This document shows, one piece after another, positions 9,687 to 20,977 of a stretch of DNA of 64,000 nt (within the stretch, counting starts at the first letter, position 1; each line of letters begins with the position of its first letter). Source of the DNA: Bartonella sp. AU18XJBT (lineage in GTDB: Bacteria > Pseudomonadota > Alphaproteobacteria > Rhizobiales > Rhizobiaceae). The notes under the pieces were generated by a model, which saw only the letters and a list, made by a program, of their open reading frames with translations, ran no database searches and was not told the origin of the DNA. The translations under genes and the position numbers were made by a program. The DNA lies in assembly GCF_028618595.1 (NCBI RefSeq), contig NZ_JAQITE010000002.1, positions 65,560 to 129,559 of the forward strand, in the 5' to 3' direction.

Positions 9687-11315
9687 ATGCAGAGCATTTC
9701 AACATTAAAACTTTTTCGTAATTCGGTATTTCGAAATTTATGGTCATCTACTCTTATTTCTAATTTAGGGGGACTGATACAGGCTGTTGGAGCAGGATGG
9801 TTAATGGCGTTGATTAGTTCTTCGCATTCCATGGTTGGGCTTGTTCAAAGTGCCACAACATTACCACTTGTTATGTTTTCTTTGATGGCAGGGGCACTAG
9901 CTGATAATTTTAATCGGCGTCAAATTATGTTGTGTGCGCAGATTATGATGATGGTCATATCCATGAGTTTATCTGTTTTAGCCTATATGGGATTTCTAAC
10001 ACCTTGGCTTTTGTTATGTTTTACGTTTTTGATTGGATGTGGAACAGCTTTTTATAATCCTTCTTGGCAAGCAACGATAGGAGATATTGTGAGCAGGGAA
10101 AATATTCCTGCTGCTGTTAGTTTGAATAGTGTCGGCTTTAATTTGATGCGGAGTGTTGGCCCTGCTATTGGTGGTGCTATTATTGCAACTTTGGGGGCAT
10201 CGGCTGCTTTTTTGTTTAATGCTATAAGCTATATTCCTCTTATCGGTGCGTTATTTTTCTGGAAGTCGAATTATAAAAACAATCCATTGCCACGAGAAAG
10301 GCTGTTAGGAGCTGTCTCAGATGGTTTGCGTTATGTTGCGATGTCACCTAATCTTCTAAGTATTATGGTTCGAGCGTTCCTTTTTGGTGTAGGAGCAATT
10401 TCGATTTTAGCACTTTTGCCAATTGTTGTGCATAAAGTTCTTGGAGGAAATGCCCTTCTTTATGGTACACTGCTCGGTTGTTTTGGGTTAGGAGCCATGA
10501 CAGCAGGTATTATTAATGCAGTTGTACGGCATCATTTTCGTTCAGAAACAATTATTGCAAGTGCATTTATTGGTTTCGCCTTTTCTTGCTTTTTATTGGG
10601 AATCAGCAGGTCACTGATTATAAGCCATATTGCTTTATTTCCTGCAGGTTTATGTTGGGTTTTGGCATTATCATTGTTTAATACATCTGTACAACTCTCT
10701 ACACCACGCTGGGTTGTAGCACGTTCTTTAGCACTTTATCAAACGGCGTCTTATGGGGGGATGGCTATTGGAAGTGCAATCTGGGGAGGTTTAGCTGATG
10801 GTTATTCTCCAACAATTGCTTTAAGTATTTGTTCTCTATTCTTGATTTTTGGTGCTCTTGCGGGAGTAAAATTTAGAATTCAAGAAATTCCTCAGATAGA
10901 TTTAAATCCTCTTGATCATTTTAGAGAGCCGGAATTATTACTCGACCTTAAAGCAAGAAGTGGCCCGATCATGATAATGATTGATTATCAAATTCATGAA
11001 AATGATCTCGAAGAGTTTCTCAAAGTGATGACGCGTCGACGCCATATCCGGTTACGTGATGGTGCGCGTCAGTGGGTCCTTTTACGAGATCTTGAAAGAC
11101 CTGAATACTGGACAGAGGCTTATCATATGCCAACATGGGTAGATTATTTACGCCATAATCATCGTCGTACAAAAGCGGATGCAGAAGTTAATAAGCGTTT
11201 GCGTCATTTAAATTGTGCTCCTAACGGCATAAGAGTGCACCGTATGATTGAACGCCAAACAATACCCCAAGCCAATGAGATGCTTTTAAAAGTCTCCTCT
11301 GATCATCTCCCTTAG
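9687..11315 (+). CDS. MFS exporter with C-terminal monooxygenase-like domain
   Basis: Inner-membrane drug/siderophore-type exporter of the MFS_3 (EntS-like) group. The 542-residue protein has about twelve hydrophobic segments in residues 1-395, with the MFS loop signature GALADNFNRRQ after the second. Residues about 405-542 are soluble and read like the Dabb/ABM ferredoxin-like domain found fused to this subfamily (DYQIHENDLEEFLKVM ... VLLRDLERPEYWTEAYHMPTW). A strong GGAGG precedes the ATG. The substrate cannot be predicted. The gene stands alone, divergent from rpsO. Confidence 0.88.
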   Translation: MQSISTLKLFRNSVFRNLWSSTLISNLGGLIQAVGAGWLMALISSSHSMVGLVQSATTLPLVMFSLMAGALADNFNRRQIMLCAQIMMMVISMSLSVLAYMGFLTPWLLLCFTFLIGCGTAFYNPSWQATIGDIVSRENIPAAVSLNSVGFNLMRSVGPAIGGAIIATLGASAAFLFNAISYIPLIGALFFWKSNYKNNPLPRERLLGAVSDGLRYVAMSPNLLSIMVRAFLFGVGAISILALLPIVVHKVLGGNALLYGTLLGCFGLGAMTAGIINAVVRHHFRSETIIASAFIGFAFSCFLLGISRSLIISHIALFPAGLCWVLALSLFNTSVQLSTPRWVVARSLALYQTASYGGMAIGSAIWGGLADGYSPTIALSICSLFLIFGALAGVKFRIQEIPQIDLNPLDHFREPELLLDLKARSGPIMIMIDYQIHENDLEEFLKVMTRRRHIRLRDGARQWVLLRDLERPEYWTEAYHMPTWVDYLRHNHRRTKADAEVNKRLRHLNCAPNGIRVHRMIERQTIPQANEMLLKVSSDHLP

Positions 11316-11777
11316 GGTTAAAACAGTTTTTGTAAAATATTAAATATGTTAATATTATTTCGATCAATTTGTTAGCATAATCATAACAAAAAACTACGGC
11401 TTAAATAGTTAATAAATTGATTTTAATGATTATTTATCATTTTTCATGTTGAATGATAGTCCTGAAAATCTTAAGTTTTTTCGTTCCAAATATATTTAGA
11501 GTAAATCAGTCTAAATCTTCGCTTGCACATTACAAACGAGGGCTAAAGTGTGAGTAAAAAACGATTGAAAAAGAAATAAAAATTCTCTTATGAATCCTTT
11601 CAAATGCAAGGATTATTACGACATTAAGAGGAAAAAGTGTGTGGTGGTGTTAGCTGATAGCACGGACTTAAATTTTGATATGAATACGGTAAATATAGAC
11701 AATGAAAAGCACCATATTTTTCTTAATTGATAGAGAAAAATATCTTTCCGCAAAAGGTGGTGGTGGAAAAGAATCGA
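11316..11777. other. Non-coding gap with an inverted family A repeat
   Basis: There is no convincing gene between the MFS stop and the truB stop. Positions 11405-11625 match, on the minus strand, the distal half of repeat family A. The rest is AT-rich and featureless. Confidence 0.6.
11405..11625 (-). repeat. Repeat family A, partial inverted copy
   Basis: Read on the minus strand, this segment aligns with the distal half of the copies at 34, 53, 55 and 61 kb: a TTGCATTTGAAAGG-like start, TTTTTACTCACAC, then TTGTAATGTGCAAG and ATTCAACATGAAAA. The DnaA-like nonamer is mutated here (ACTCACA). Confidence 0.6.
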
Positions 11778-12740
11778 TTAAATTGTGAAAATCCGCTTCG
11801 GTTTAAATAAACTTTTGTCGAGGGTGCCAATTGCAAGAAGTTGTTCTTTATAGAGGACAAAAATCTCATCTTCATCAAGAGGTACTTTGTGATGATTCAA
11901 GAGGATAGAATGACCCCTTATAACTCTCTGCGCTTGAGTTTCATTAAGGATATAGTGAGGGAGGCAATCCAATGCAGCGCTTGTTTCAATTAAGAGCTCA
12001 TCAAGTGTTGTGAAGTTTTTTTCAAAAGAACGATTATTTTCATCTGTAGTGTTTTTATTTAGCGGAATGGCCGCTTTTAGTTCGTCCCATGTAATGAGAT
12101 CTTCTTCATCAAAAGGTGCGACGGAAACACGTCTTAAGTCAGCAATATGCCCATAGCAACCTAGATCACGTCCCATATCGCGTGCTAAAGACCGCACATA
12201 AGTTCCTTTTCCGCAGGTTATCTCAAAGACAGAGTGCTCTTTGGTAGGCATTTCTAATAACTTGAAAGTTTCTATTTCGACTTCACGAGGCGGAATTTCA
12301 ACAACTTCCCCTTCACGCGCTAAATCATAGGCACGATTTCCGGCAATTTTTATTGCTGAAAATTGTGGAGGCGTTTGCAAAATAATACCTGTATATTGAG
12401 GAAGAAGAGCAAGTATTTCTTCTTGTGTTGGACGTTTGAGAGAAGTTTTCGTTATTTCGCCCTCTAGATCATCTGTTGAACGCTCTTCTCCCCAAGCGAT
12501 ATGAAAACGGTAAGTTTTTTTGCCTTGCATCACGTAAGGGACGGTTTTGGTTGCTTCGCCCAATGCGATGGGAAGGAGACCAGAAGCAAGAGGATCAAGT
12601 GTGCCCGCATGTCCTGCTTTTTGTGCATGAAAGAGCCATTTGATTTGTGAGACAGCTTCTGTTGATTTCATTCCTTTTGGTTTATCAAATATGACCCAGC
12701 CAGAAACAGGACGCCCTTTTTTTTTGTGTTGCCGCGCCAT
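11778..12740 (-). CDS. truB: tRNA pseudouridine-55 synthase
   Basis: Makes pseudouridine 55 in the T-loop of tRNAs. The chosen start (ATG at 12738-12740, [15 protein letters not shown]) gives 320 residues, close to the family length; an upstream in-frame start would lie inside rbfA. A GAGGAT ribosome site precedes it, and the ATG comes 4 bp after the rbfA stop. The catalytic Asp is in [15 protein letters not shown]; the [13 protein letters not shown] segment is also diagnostic. It is the last gene of the nusA-infB cluster. Confidence 0.95.
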   Translation of the reverse strand: MARQHKKKGRPVSGWVIFDKPKGMKSTEAVSQIKWLFHAQKAGHAGTLDPLASGLLPIALGEATKTVPYVMQGKKTYRFHIAWGEERSTDDLEGEITKTSLKRPTQEEILALLPQYTGIILQTPPQFSAIKIAGNRAYDLAREGEVVEIPPREVEIETFKLLEMPTKEHSVFEITCGKGTYVRSLARDMGRDLGCYGHIADLRRVSVAPFDEEDLITWDELKAAIPLNKNTTDENNRSFEKNFTTLDELLIETSAALDCLPHYILNETQAQRVIRGHSILLNHHKVPLDEDEIFVLYKEQLLAIGTLDKSLFKPKRIFTI

Positions 12741-12744
12741 ATTT

Positions 12745-13152
12745 TTAATCCTCATCTTTATCACTATGGTGAAGATCGCGAGCAACCTCAGGCGAGCGAA
12801 GGAGGGCATCAATTTTTGAAAAATTATCAAAACTATTATCAAGTCGGAAACGCAGTTCTGGCATATATTTCATTTGTCGCAACGCATGACTGATTTCTCC
12901 ACGGAGAAAACGACTATGTTTATTGAGGGTATCACCAATATCGGTATGAGAAGCATTTTTAAGAGTGCTGAGAGGTGATACAAAGCAAGTAGCAATTTTT
13001 AAATCTGGTGACATGCGTACTTCAGAGACAGAAATAACAATATCTTTCAAGATATCATCAAGCAAAATATCACGCTGTAATATATGCGCTATTGCATGAC
13101 GCACTTGCTCTGCTACTCTAAGTTGCCGTTGTGATGGCCCTGCATTTTTCAT
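12745..13152 (-). CDS. rbfA: Ribosome-binding factor A
   Basis: Assists late maturation of the 30S subunit near the 16S 5' helix. The 135-residue product has the KH-type fold signature: [38 protein letters not shown] and [20 protein letters not shown]. The first in-frame initiator is a TTG, but the ATG next to it (13150-13152) has AAGGA 9 nt upstream and is preferred. It sits between infB and truB as in most proteobacteria. Confidence 0.95.
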   Translation of the reverse strand: MKNAGPSQRQLRVAEQVRHAIAHILQRDILLDDILKDIVISVSEVRMSPDLKIATCFVSPLSTLKNASHTDIGDTLNKHSRFLRGEISHALRQMKYMPELRFRLDNSFDNFSKIDALLRSPEVARDLHHSDKDED

Positions 13153-13272
13153 CAAAGTTTATCCTTGCTACAAGATCTCTTTTTTGACCATTCAGATAAG
13201 GAAAAAAAGATATTGTGTATAAAACCTAATAACTTTTTTCATTTTACAACAAAGTAAAGTTATTGGATTATT

Positions 13273-15792
13273 TTATAATGTGCGATTAATATGTTCGATA
13301 CGGAAGGTCTCAATGATGTCTCCTGCACGCATGTCTTCATAATTTTCAAAGGCTATTCCACATTCTTGGCCACTTTGCACTTCATTGACTTCATCCTTAA
13401 AACGTTTGAGTGTTTTCAGCTTTCCTTCGTGAATAACGATATTATCGCGGATAAGGCGAACACCGGCTCCTCGTTCTATTTTACCTTCTGTAACACGACA
13501 TCCTGCAACTTTTCCAGTTTTTGTAATGTTAAAGACTTCTAGAATTTCAGCATTACCAAGGAAAGTTTCACGCTGTTCTGGTGAAAGTAATCCAGACATG
13601 GCAGCCTTGATATCGTCAACAAGATCATAAATGATGTTGTAATAACGAATTTCAATTCCTTGTGTTCTAGCAAAATCACGTGCCTGCTTATTGGCTCGAA
13701 CATTAAAACCAATTACAGCAGAGTTGGAAGCTTCTGCAAGAGAAATATCACTTTCGGTAATTCCTCCAGCACCAGCATGTACAATACGCGCACGAACCTC
13801 ATCATTTCCGAGTTTTTCCAATGCTGAAGCGATTGCTTCAATTGATCCTTGCACATCCCCTTTTATAATAAGGGAAAATTCCTTAACACCAGTCGTTTGC
13901 AATTTTGTCATCATCTGTTCAAGAGAACCACGCGAACCAGTTTGCCGCGCAACAGCTTTATCGCGCGCTAATCGTTGACGGTATTCAGAAATTTCACGTG
14001 CTTTTGCTTCATGTGTGACAACAGCAAAACGGTCTCCTGCTTGTGGTGTTCCTTGCATGCCTAAAATTTCAATTGGTGTAGAGGGAACGGCTTCTTTGAC
14101 ATGGCGTCCATGGTCGTCAATCAAAGCACGCACACGACCCCATTCATTTCCGGCAACTATAATATCAGAAGGGTGTAATGTACCTTTTTGAACAAGAACT
14201 GTTGCAACAGATCCACGTCCACGATCTAATTTGGCTTCAATGATAACGCCCTCTGCAGTTCGTTGAGAATCTGCTTTCAGATCAAGCATTTCAGCCTGAA
14301 GAAGGATAGCTTCGAGAAGTTTATCAAGGTTTTGACCAGTTTTAGCAGAAACTTCAACGTCCAACGTTTCTCCGCCCATAGTTTCAACAAACACTTCATG
14401 TTGTAGAAGTTCTGTACGCACTTTTTGTGCATTTGCAGCTGGTTTATCAATTTTGTTGATAGCAACAATGATAGGTACACCGGCGGCTTTCGCATGATTG
14501 ATTGATTCAATTGTTTGAGGCATAACACTATCATCAGCAGCTACAACGAGAACAGCAATATCTGTAACACGAGCTCCACGTGCACGCATAGCCGTAAAAG
14601 CAGCATGTCCTGGTGTATCAATAAAAGTAATTTTTTGACCGTTTTGTTCTACTTGATAGGCACCAATATGCTGCGTAATACCTCCTGCTTCGCCAGAAAC
14701 AACATTTGCTTTACGAATAGCATCCAAAAGAGAAGTTTTTCCGTGGTCAACATGGCCCATAATGGTTACAACAGGGGGGCGCTGCTGCATGTTTTGAGGA
14801 TTATCTGTTATATTAAAGATACCTTCCTCTACATCAGATTCTAAAACACGTTTAACAGTGTGTCCAAATTCAACAGCGATGAGTTCGGCAACATCTGCAT
14901 CAATGACATCGCCAGGTTTCATCATTTGTCCTTGTTTCATCAAGAATTTAATCACATCAACAGAACGCTCAGTCATACGTTGTGCGAGCTCTTGAATGGT
15001 AATCGTTTCAGGAAGAACAACTTCGCGAGAAATTTTTTCTCTTGGTTCTTGATTTTGTGCACGCTTAAACTTTTCTTGTCTACGCCGCATTGCAGCCATT
15101 GAGCGCCCACGTGCGCTTCCTTCTTCATCCAATGCACTATTCAGAGTTAGCTTTCCGCGTCGCCGCTCATCAGCTCCTTTGACAACTTTTGGTACACGTA
15201 TTTCTGATTTAGCAGGATTAGCACGTCGACTATGCCGTTCTTCCTCTTTATTTTCATCTATTTTGCGTTTTTCAACCACGGTTGTATTTTTAGGTGCAAT
15301 AGAAATATCTGTCTGTTCAATGAGAGGGGGAACAGGTGGAGTCTGGACTGGCGATATTTCTTCTTCTTGTTGGAGATTTATTTCTTTTTCTTTAATTTCT
15401 TGCTGTAAAATTTCTTCACGCTCTTTAGCGCGTCTTGCTTCTTCTTCGGCTTGTTCTCGCGTTATTCTTTCTTGGATATGTGCTTCTTCTAACGCGCGAA
15501 GTCTCGCTTCCATTTCAGTTGATGAAAGATTACTTTTGGCCACAGATTCTTGAGGCTTTTTTCCCTCAAAACGCGGTTTAGAGCGCTGGGCGGCCACATG
15601 CGGCTTTGTAATGGGCTGTGCGGTTTCAGCTTTTTCATCAGGTCGCGTAATTTTACGCCGTTTGGTTTCGACAACGACAGCCTTCGTACGGCCATGGCTA
15701 AAATTTTGTTTGACCGTGCTTGTTTCCAAGACAGACCTCTTGAGAGTTAGTGTCTTCTTGACGGTTGTTTTGTCGTTGTTATTTTCACTCAT
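13273..15792 (-). CDS. infB: Translation initiation factor IF-2
   Basis: GTPase that brings fMet-tRNA to the 30S subunit and promotes subunit joining. The 839-residue product has a long charged, glutamate/arginine-rich N-terminal region (about residues 1-260, coiled-coil-like), then the IF2_N motif around residue 270, the GTPase core with G1 [10 protein letters not shown]3 DTPGHAAF and G4 NKID, and the C-terminal domains II-IV. The ATG overlaps the TGA of the upstream ylxR-like gene by 4 bp, so it is coupled to it. Confidence 0.97.
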   Translation of the reverse strand: MSENNNDKTTVKKTLTLKRSVLETSTVKQNFSHGRTKAVVVETKRRKITRPDEKAETAQPITKPHVAAQRSKPRFEGKKPQESVAKSNLSSTEMEARLRALEEAHIQERITREQAEEEARRAKEREEILQQEIKEKEINLQQEEEISPVQTPPVPPLIEQTDISIAPKNTTVVEKRKIDENKEEERHSRRANPAKSEIRVPKVVKGADERRRGKLTLNSALDEEGSARGRSMAAMRRRQEKFKRAQNQEPREKISREVVLPETITIQELAQRMTERSVDVIKFLMKQGQMMKPGDVIDADVAELIAVEFGHTVKRVLESDVEEGIFNITDNPQNMQQRPPVVTIMGHVDHGKTSLLDAIRKANVVSGEAGGITQHIGAYQVEQNGQKITFIDTPGHAAFTAMRARGARVTDIAVLVVAADDSVMPQTIESINHAKAAGVPIIVAINKIDKPAANAQKVRTELLQHEVFVETMGGETLDVEVSAKTGQNLDKLLEAILLQAEMLDLKADSQRTAEGVIIEAKLDRGRGSVATVLVQKGTLHPSDIIVAGNEWGRVRALIDDHGRHVKEAVPSTPIEILGMQGTPQAGDRFAVVTHEAKAREISEYRQRLARDKAVARQTGSRGSLEQMMTKLQTTGVKEFSLIIKGDVQGSIEAIASALEKLGNDEVRARIVHAGAGGITESDISLAEASNSAVIGFNVRANKQARDFARTQGIEIRYYNIIYDLVDDIKAAMSGLLSPEQRETFLGNAEILEVFNITKTGKVAGCRVTEGKIERGAGVRLIRDNIVIHEGKLKTLKRFKDEVNEVQSGQECGIAFENYEDMRAGDIIETFRIEHINRTL

Positions 15793-16424
15793 TGTACTTC
15801 CTTCACGGCTTGTGCCGTCATCTCACTAGGCTTACTATGCTTGTCGTCACGATAGCTGATCAATTTATATGTCGTTTTGAGAAATCCTTCAGCAGCTTTT
15901 GTGTCCAATAAGGCCGCGTGCATTACAGGATTAGAGCCAAAAGCTACTCTCATTTCATCACTTGTAAATAAAGATATGGTTTTTATAGTCCGATTTGTTT
16001 GTTGTTGTATTGAATGGATGGCCTGTGCAATTTTTCGTTTCCCATCTTCTGTTGTTTCTTTAGCATGAAGTACAAGAATAACTTTACCAGAGCGGATAGC
16101 AGCGTCAACCTTTGTTGCTCCCATAACAATTGCTCCCGCTTTTCGTGCCATGGAAAGGCTTGAAAGAGCGGCTTTTAGTAAAAGCGTATCAACAACATGC
16201 ACAAGATTTGGCGCAACCTCAACATCTGTTTTAAAATTTCTATGAAAAGCTTTTTGTTTGATTGCTTTCTCGATAACAGTATGATGGGCAGAAATCCAAA
16301 CGCCTCGCCCTGGTAACTTCGCTTTAAGATCAGGAACAATTTGGTTATTGGGACCAATAACAAAACGGATCAGCGTTTGTGCTGAAGCATTTTTTCTGGT
16401 CACAATGCAAGTCCGTTCATTCAT
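15789..16424 (-). CDS. YlxR/DUF448 RNA-binding protein with L7Ae-like C-terminus
   Basis: Predicted nucleic-acid-binding protein encoded between nusA and infB. The 211-residue protein begins with the YlxR fold ([19 protein letters not shown], then LPGRGVWIS at about residues 38-46). A second domain resembling ribosomal L7Ae/YlxQ follows ([17 protein letters not shown] ... [18 protein letters not shown]). The alphaproteobacterial fusion of the two is normal. Its ATG directly follows the nusA TAA and its TGA overlaps the infB ATG. The exact role is not settled for the family. Confidence 0.88.
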   Translation of the reverse strand: MNERTCIVTRKNASAQTLIRFVIGPNNQIVPDLKAKLPGRGVWISAHHTVIEKAIKQKAFHRNFKTDVEVAPNLVHVVDTLLLKAALSSLSMARKAGAIVMGATKVDAAIRSGKVILVLHAKETTEDGKRKIAQAIHSIQQQTNRTIKTISLFTSDEMRVAFGSNPVMHAALLDTKAAEGFLKTTYKLISYRDDKHSKPSEMTAQAVKEVQ

Positions 16425-18056
16425 TTAAAGTGTATCCACATCCAAATCATCTGTTTTTTCATTTTCTGGAGAATTGTCATCTTCTACAGGATTTTCTGTA
16501 ACAAGATCAGCTTGGTCTATCCAGCCTGCTTGTACACGTGCAGCTAAAACCATAGCTTCTGCATCCGCGCGTGTAATGTCAAAAGGGGTTAAAATACCAG
16601 GAAAATTCTGTGTTTGACCTTCTTTGCGTTCTCTCCAACCAGCTAAATCATCAACGGCATAGCCAGCAAAGTCTTCTATTGTTTTTACACCATCCTCACC
16701 TACAGCAACCAACATAGCACTTGTCATTCCAGGAAGTGTTCGCAATTCATCAGAAACTCCGAGCTTTTTGCGTTTTTCATCAAGTTCTTTTTCTTTATGA
16801 TCAAGATATTCGCGGGCACGACTTTGGATTTCAGCGGCGGTATCATGGTCAAAACCATCAATAGAAGCGATTTCTCCAAGATCAATATAGGCAATTTCTT
16901 CAATAGAAGAAAAGCCCTCTGATGCCATAACCTGTCCGATCATTTCGTCAACCTCTAAGGCTTCCATAAACAATTTACTTCGTTCAGTAAATTCTTTTTG
17001 ACGATTTTCAGATTCTTCTTTTTCCGTTAAAATATCAATGTTCCATCCTGTTAGTTGCGAAGCCAAGCGAACATTTTGTCCACGTCGTCCAATAGCAAGA
17101 CTAAGTTGATCATCTGGCACAATAACTTCAATCCGTTCAGCATCTTCATCAAGGATGATTTTTGAAACTTCAGCAGGTTGCAGTGCATTAACGACAAATG
17201 TTGCTGCATCAGGCGACCAAGGAATAATATCAATTTTTTCGCCTTGTAATTCAGCAACAACAGCTTGTACACGACTTCCTCGCATTCCAACGCATGCTCC
17301 AACAGGATCAATGGAACCATCGCGTGAAACAACGGCGATTTTAGCTCGTGAACCAGGATCACGAGCAACAGATTTGATTTCTATAATACCATCATAAATT
17401 TCTGGCACTTCCATAGTGAAAAGTTTTACCATAAATTGAGGATGTGTGCGTGAAAGGAAAATTTGCGGTCCACGCGTTTCACGGTGTACATCATTGACAA
17501 AAGCACGAATACGATCTCCATAGCGGAATGACTCACGAGGTATTAATTCGTCACGGCGCACAATAGCTTCACCACGCCCTAGATCAACGATAACGTTACC
17601 ATATTCCACACGCTTAACTGTACCAGAAATAATTTCACCAACTTTATTTTTGAATTCTTCATATTGCTGATCACGTTCTGCGTCGCGTACTTTTTGTACA
17701 ATAACCTGTTTAGCAGATTGTGCTGCGATACGTCCAAAATCCATAGGAGGTAAAAGATCAGCAAAAAAATCACCGATTTTTGCTTCTGTTTGATGTTTGA
17801 GAGCATCAGACAAAGTAATTTCCGTTGTATAGTCTTCAACGACTTCAACGATTTTAAGCAGGCGCTGTAATTTAATTTCACCTGTTTTAGAATTGATTTC
17901 AGCACGGATATTGGTTTCTTGACCATAACGAGAACGTGCTGCTTTTTGAATAGCATCAGCCATCGCAGAAATGACAATTTCACGGTCGATTGACTTTTCA
18001 CGTGCAACAGCATCTGCAATTTGCAGAATCTCAAGCCTGTTAGCGCTTGTAGCCAT
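16425..18056 (-). CDS. nusA: Transcription termination/antitermination factor NusA
   Basis: Binds RNA polymerase and nascent RNA, modulating pausing, termination and antitermination. Starting at MATSANRLEILQ (ATG 18054-18056, with AAGGAGA upstream) gives 543 residues. Order: N-terminal polymerase-binding domain, S1 (about residues 130-200, with GTVKRVEYGNVIVDLGRGEA), two KH domains (GACVGMRGSRVQAVV and LAIGRRGQNVRLAS), and a C-terminal helix-hairpin region and acidic tail. An in-frame ATG eight codons upstream lacks support. Confidence 0.97.
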   Translation of the reverse strand: MATSANRLEILQIADAVAREKSIDREIVISAMADAIQKAARSRYGQETNIRAEINSKTGEIKLQRLLKIVEVVEDYTTEITLSDALKHQTEAKIGDFFADLLPPMDFGRIAAQSAKQVIVQKVRDAERDQQYEEFKNKVGEIISGTVKRVEYGNVIVDLGRGEAIVRRDELIPRESFRYGDRIRAFVNDVHRETRGPQIFLSRTHPQFMVKLFTMEVPEIYDGIIEIKSVARDPGSRAKIAVVSRDGSIDPVGACVGMRGSRVQAVVAELQGEKIDIIPWSPDAATFVVNALQPAEVSKIILDEDAERIEVIVPDDQLSLAIGRRGQNVRLASQLTGWNIDILTEKEESENRQKEFTERSKLFMEALEVDEMIGQVMASEGFSSIEEIAYIDLGEIASIDGFDHDTAAEIQSRAREYLDHKEKELDEKRKKLGVSDELRTLPGMTSAMLVAVGEDGVKTIEDFAGYAVDDLAGWRERKEGQTQNFPGILTPFDITRADAEAMVLAARVQAGWIDQADLVTENPVEDDNSPENEKTDDLDVDTL

Positions 18057-18102
18057 CAATTTTCTCCTTCTTTGTGCCACACGATGGGTATCCCCTGTGA
18101 TA

Positions 18103-18729
18103 TTATTTTTTGAAATTGAACGTCTGTATAGAGTCGTTAACTGTCTCTTCGTCCATGAATTGTTGTCTTAAATCTTTATTTTTTTTCAATGCATCGCGAA
18201 TAAGCTCATCGGTAAGCACTAAATGTGCATTTATGATGTCACAATAGGAAATAGGGGTATACATGGCTTCTCCATAAGCAGCTTTATCAGTATTTAAAAT
18301 AAATCCATCTTGCGTGATATTTGTAAGTGTCCCGCGAAATTTTCGGCGCCCATCAATTGTTATTTTGGTTTCAATTTTTGCAAGATGCCCTTGCCAATGA
18401 AAAAAATCAGATTTCCTTACCAATGGACGATCAATTCCAGGTGATGAGATTTCTAAATGATATTTGCGTTCAATAATATTTTGTACATCAAGGAGGGGGG
18501 AAACAGTTCGACTAACAGTTTCACAATCTTCTACGGTCATAGAACCATCGGCACGTTCAACCATAATTTGAAGTGTTAAACCATTTTGACCAAGAAGTTT
18601 CACACGAACCAAACGAAAACCTAAAGGTTTAAGTAGTGGTATGACAAGAGCAGCAACCTGTGTTTCGATACCATCTTCTTCAAACAGGCGTGGTTCGTCA
18701 AGATTGCTTATTTTTTCAGCTTCGTTCAT
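18103..18729 (-). CDS. rimP: Ribosome maturation factor RimP
   Basis: Needed for 30S assembly. The chosen ATG (18727-18729) gives 208 residues. Earlier in-frame starts would put the leader into the metK-trmB terminator region. Conserved segments are GFRLVRVKLLG, DCETVSRTVSPLLDV and the signature YHLEISSPGIDRPLVR. The ribosome site is weak for every candidate start, so the start is uncertain. First gene of the rimP-nusA-infB cluster. Confidence 0.92.
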   Translation of the reverse strand: MNEAEKISNLDEPRLFEEDGIETQVAALVIPLLKPLGFRLVRVKLLGQNGLTLQIMVERADGSMTVEDCETVSRTVSPLLDVQNIIERKYHLEISSPGIDRPLVRKSDFFHWQGHLAKIETKITIDGRRKFRGTLTNITQDGFILNTDKAAYGEAMYTPISYCDIINAHLVLTDELIRDALKKNKDLRQQFMDEETVNDSIQTFNFKK

Positions 18730-18767
18730 ACATTTTATCCAAGTTGTTTTCATCAGTTTTATGATAT

Positions 18768-18798
18768 TAAAAAAGAGCGGGTCCAACGGCCCACCCTT
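18768..18798 (-). terminator. Terminator after trmB
   Basis: On the minus strand GGGTGGGCC and GGACCCGCTC pair through G-C and G-U pairs with one mismatch around a GTT loop, followed by TTTTTAA. It separates metK-trmB from rimP. Confidence 0.6.
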
Positions 18799-18880
18799 CA
18801 TCATAAGACCAAGAATTTAACTATTGATACTCTTAAATTCAAAATTTTTCAAGTTGTTTATGAGAAAAGCGCTTGATCAT

Positions 18881-19582
18881 TTATTTCTTGATAAAGGTAA
18901 GATAGGTAGGCGTTCGTCCTTCACGTAAAGCTTTTGCTTCATAGCGGGTTCCTTTCCATAGTGGATAAGGGAGTTTCCAGTCTTGAGGGCTCTCTGCTTT
19001 CCATTCAAAGTGATCATGTTGTGCACAATGGTACAAAGTCCAGTTTACATAACTGTCTATATCGCTAGCAAAGCGAAAAAGTTTCCCCATTTTAAGAACA
19101 CGAGCAAAACGGTTAAGATTTTTTATGTTGATGAAACGTCGTTTCCAGTGTTTCTTTTTCGGCCAAGGATCAGGATAGAAGAGGTCTATTCCATCAAGAG
19201 AGTTATCAGGGAGCCAATCAAGGAGGCGTGTAGCATCATCATTATAGAGGCGAAGATGATTTTGATGGTTTTGATGCTGTTCAAGAGACAACAATATTTT
19301 TGCCATGCCATTGATAAAGGGCTCGACGCCGATAAAACCAGTTTTTGGAAAATATTCCATTTCATGAAGTAAATGTTCACCTCCACCAAAGCCGATTTCA
19401 AGTCGAACTTCCCTTACTTGACTTGAAAATAAGGATATAAGGTTTGAAGGAGGAGGGACATTTAAATCAATATTAAAATTGGGAAAAAGCATTTTTATAC
19501 GTGTAAGCTGACTGTTTCGAAGCTGTTTTCCTTGTCGACGTCCAAAAAATGCTTCACTCTTGCGTGTATTATATTTAATCAT
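18881..19582 (-). CDS. trmB: tRNA (guanine-N7-)-methyltransferase
   Basis: Makes m7G46 in the tRNA variable loop. The 233-residue product has the SAM-binding [10 protein letters not shown] motif, the acidic [16 protein letters not shown] signature at about residues 136-151 and the C-terminal [12 protein letters not shown], all diagnostic of TrmB. The ATG overlaps the metK TGA by 4 bp (ATGA), so it is coupled to metK, which makes its co-substrate SAM. Confidence 0.96.
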   Translation of the reverse strand: MIKYNTRKSEAFFGRRQGKQLRNSQLTRIKMLFPNFNIDLNVPPPSNLISLFSSQVREVRLEIGFGGGEHLLHEMEYFPKTGFIGVEPFINGMAKILLSLEQHQNHQNHLRLYNDDATRLLDWLPDNSLDGIDLFYPDPWPKKKHWKRRFINIKNLNRFARVLKMGKLFRFASDIDSYVNWTLYHCAQHDHFEWKAESPQDWKLPYPLWKGTRYEAKALREGRTPTYLTFIKK

Positions 19583-20847
19583 GGGATTTGGATCATTTTT
19601 TGAAGCGTTTTCACGAGATCAGTTTTTTCCCATGAAAACGAACCATCGTGTTTTGGTTTACGTCCAAAGTGACCATAGGCAGCTGTTTTTGCATAAATAG
19701 GTTTATTGAGGTCGAGATGTTTTCGAATACCGGTCGGTGAAAGGTCCATTATTTTGCGAATGGCTTCTTCAATAACTTTTTCATCGACTTTTCCTGTTCC
19801 ATGAAGATTAAGATAAATAGATAAAGGTTGTGCAATACCAATTGCATAAGAGAGTTGAATGGTGCATCGCTCGGCTAAATGAGCAGCAACAATATTTTTA
19901 GCCAGATAACGTGCCGCATAGGCTGCAGAACGATCAACTTTTGTTGTATCTTTTCCTGAGAAAGCACCACCTCCATGGGGTGCTGCGCCTCCATAAGTAT
20001 CCACAATAATTTTGCGTCCTGTTAATCCGGCATCGCTTTGAGGACCACCAATGACAAATTTTCCTGTTGGGTTAATATACCAACTGCATTGAGCCGCAAT
20101 GGGAATGTCATGTAAAGCTTGGCGAATGTAAGGTTCAACCACTGTACGTACCTTGTTGGAATCCCAGCTTTCATCGAGGTGTTGCGTTGAAAGAACAATC
20201 GATGTGACCTCTATCGGTTTTCCATTTTTATAGCGTATGGTTATTTGGCTTTTAGCATCAGGTCCTAATTTTCCAGCTTCTCCCTCTCTTTTATGACGGG
20301 CTGCGGCAAGAAGTTTGAGAATTTTATGCGCATAATAAATTGGCGCAGGCATGAAATCAGGTGTTTCACGGCAGGCATATCCAAACATGATGCCTTGATC
20401 TCCTGCGCCTTCTTCACCATGCCGATCCGTAGCATTATCAACCCCTCTTGCTATGTCAGCTGATTGAGGGCGCAAAAGAACATCAATTTTAACAGTTTTC
20501 CAATGGAATCCTGCTTGTTCATAGCCAATGGTACGAATAGCACGGCGCGCTGCTGTACGAAAACGCGTAGGATTAATGAGTGGAAAGCCAGTTTCATCAT
20601 AGATAAATTCTTTATTTTTATCTTTTTTTAATAGCGTATCGGGAACACGCACTTCACCAGCGATAACAACACGGTTGACACTGACGAGAGTTTCACAGGC
20701 AATGCGTATTAACCATGGATCAGTACCCGTTTTTTCAGCTTCTTTATAGACCATATCAACGATTTCATCAGAAATACGATCACAAATTTTATCAGGATGT
20801 CCTTCCGATACCGATTCGCTCGTAAAAAGATAATCTTGATGCGGCAT
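19579..20847 (-). CDS. metK: S-adenosylmethionine synthetase
   Basis: Makes SAM from methionine and ATP. The start at ATG 20845-20847 ([20 protein letters not shown]) has a GAAGGAG site and gives 422 residues. Signatures: [16 protein letters not shown], the hexapeptide GAGDQG, and [19 protein letters not shown]. The alphaproteobacterial form is slightly longer than the E. coli 384 residues. I see no SAM riboswitch in the 130-bp leader. It sits in the XRE regulator-metK-trmB arrangement typical of Rhizobiales. Confidence 0.97.
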   Translation of the reverse strand: MPHQDYLFTSESVSEGHPDKICDRISDEIVDMVYKEAEKTGTDPWLIRIACETLVSVNRVVIAGEVRVPDTLLKKDKNKEFIYDETGFPLINPTRFRTAARRAIRTIGYEQAGFHWKTVKIDVLLRPQSADIARGVDNATDRHGEEGAGDQGIMFGYACRETPDFMPAPIYYAHKILKLLAAARHKREGEAGKLGPDAKSQITIRYKNGKPIEVTSIVLSTQHLDESWDSNKVRTVVEPYIRQALHDIPIAAQCSWYINPTGKFVIGGPQSDAGLTGRKIIVDTYGGAAPHGGGAFSGKDTTKVDRSAAYAARYLAKNIVAAHLAERCTIQLSYAIGIAQPLSIYLNLHGTGKVDEKVIEEAIRKIMDLSPTGIRKHLDLNKPIYAKTAAYGHFGRKPKHDGSFSWEKTDLVKTLQKMIQIP

Positions 20848-20977
20848 AGGAACTCCTTCAAAAAAGAAAATCAACGATTTAATTAATTGCTTACTAAAGT
20901 TGTTACGATTGGCTAATTCTACAGCAAATCGTCAATGAAAGTTTATATGAATAAAAGGGGAAAAATATAATTTTAAT

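Noticed and set aside
20848-20977. SAM riboswitch upstream of metK
   Set aside because: No conserved SAM-I, SAM-II or related core could be recognised in the leader.
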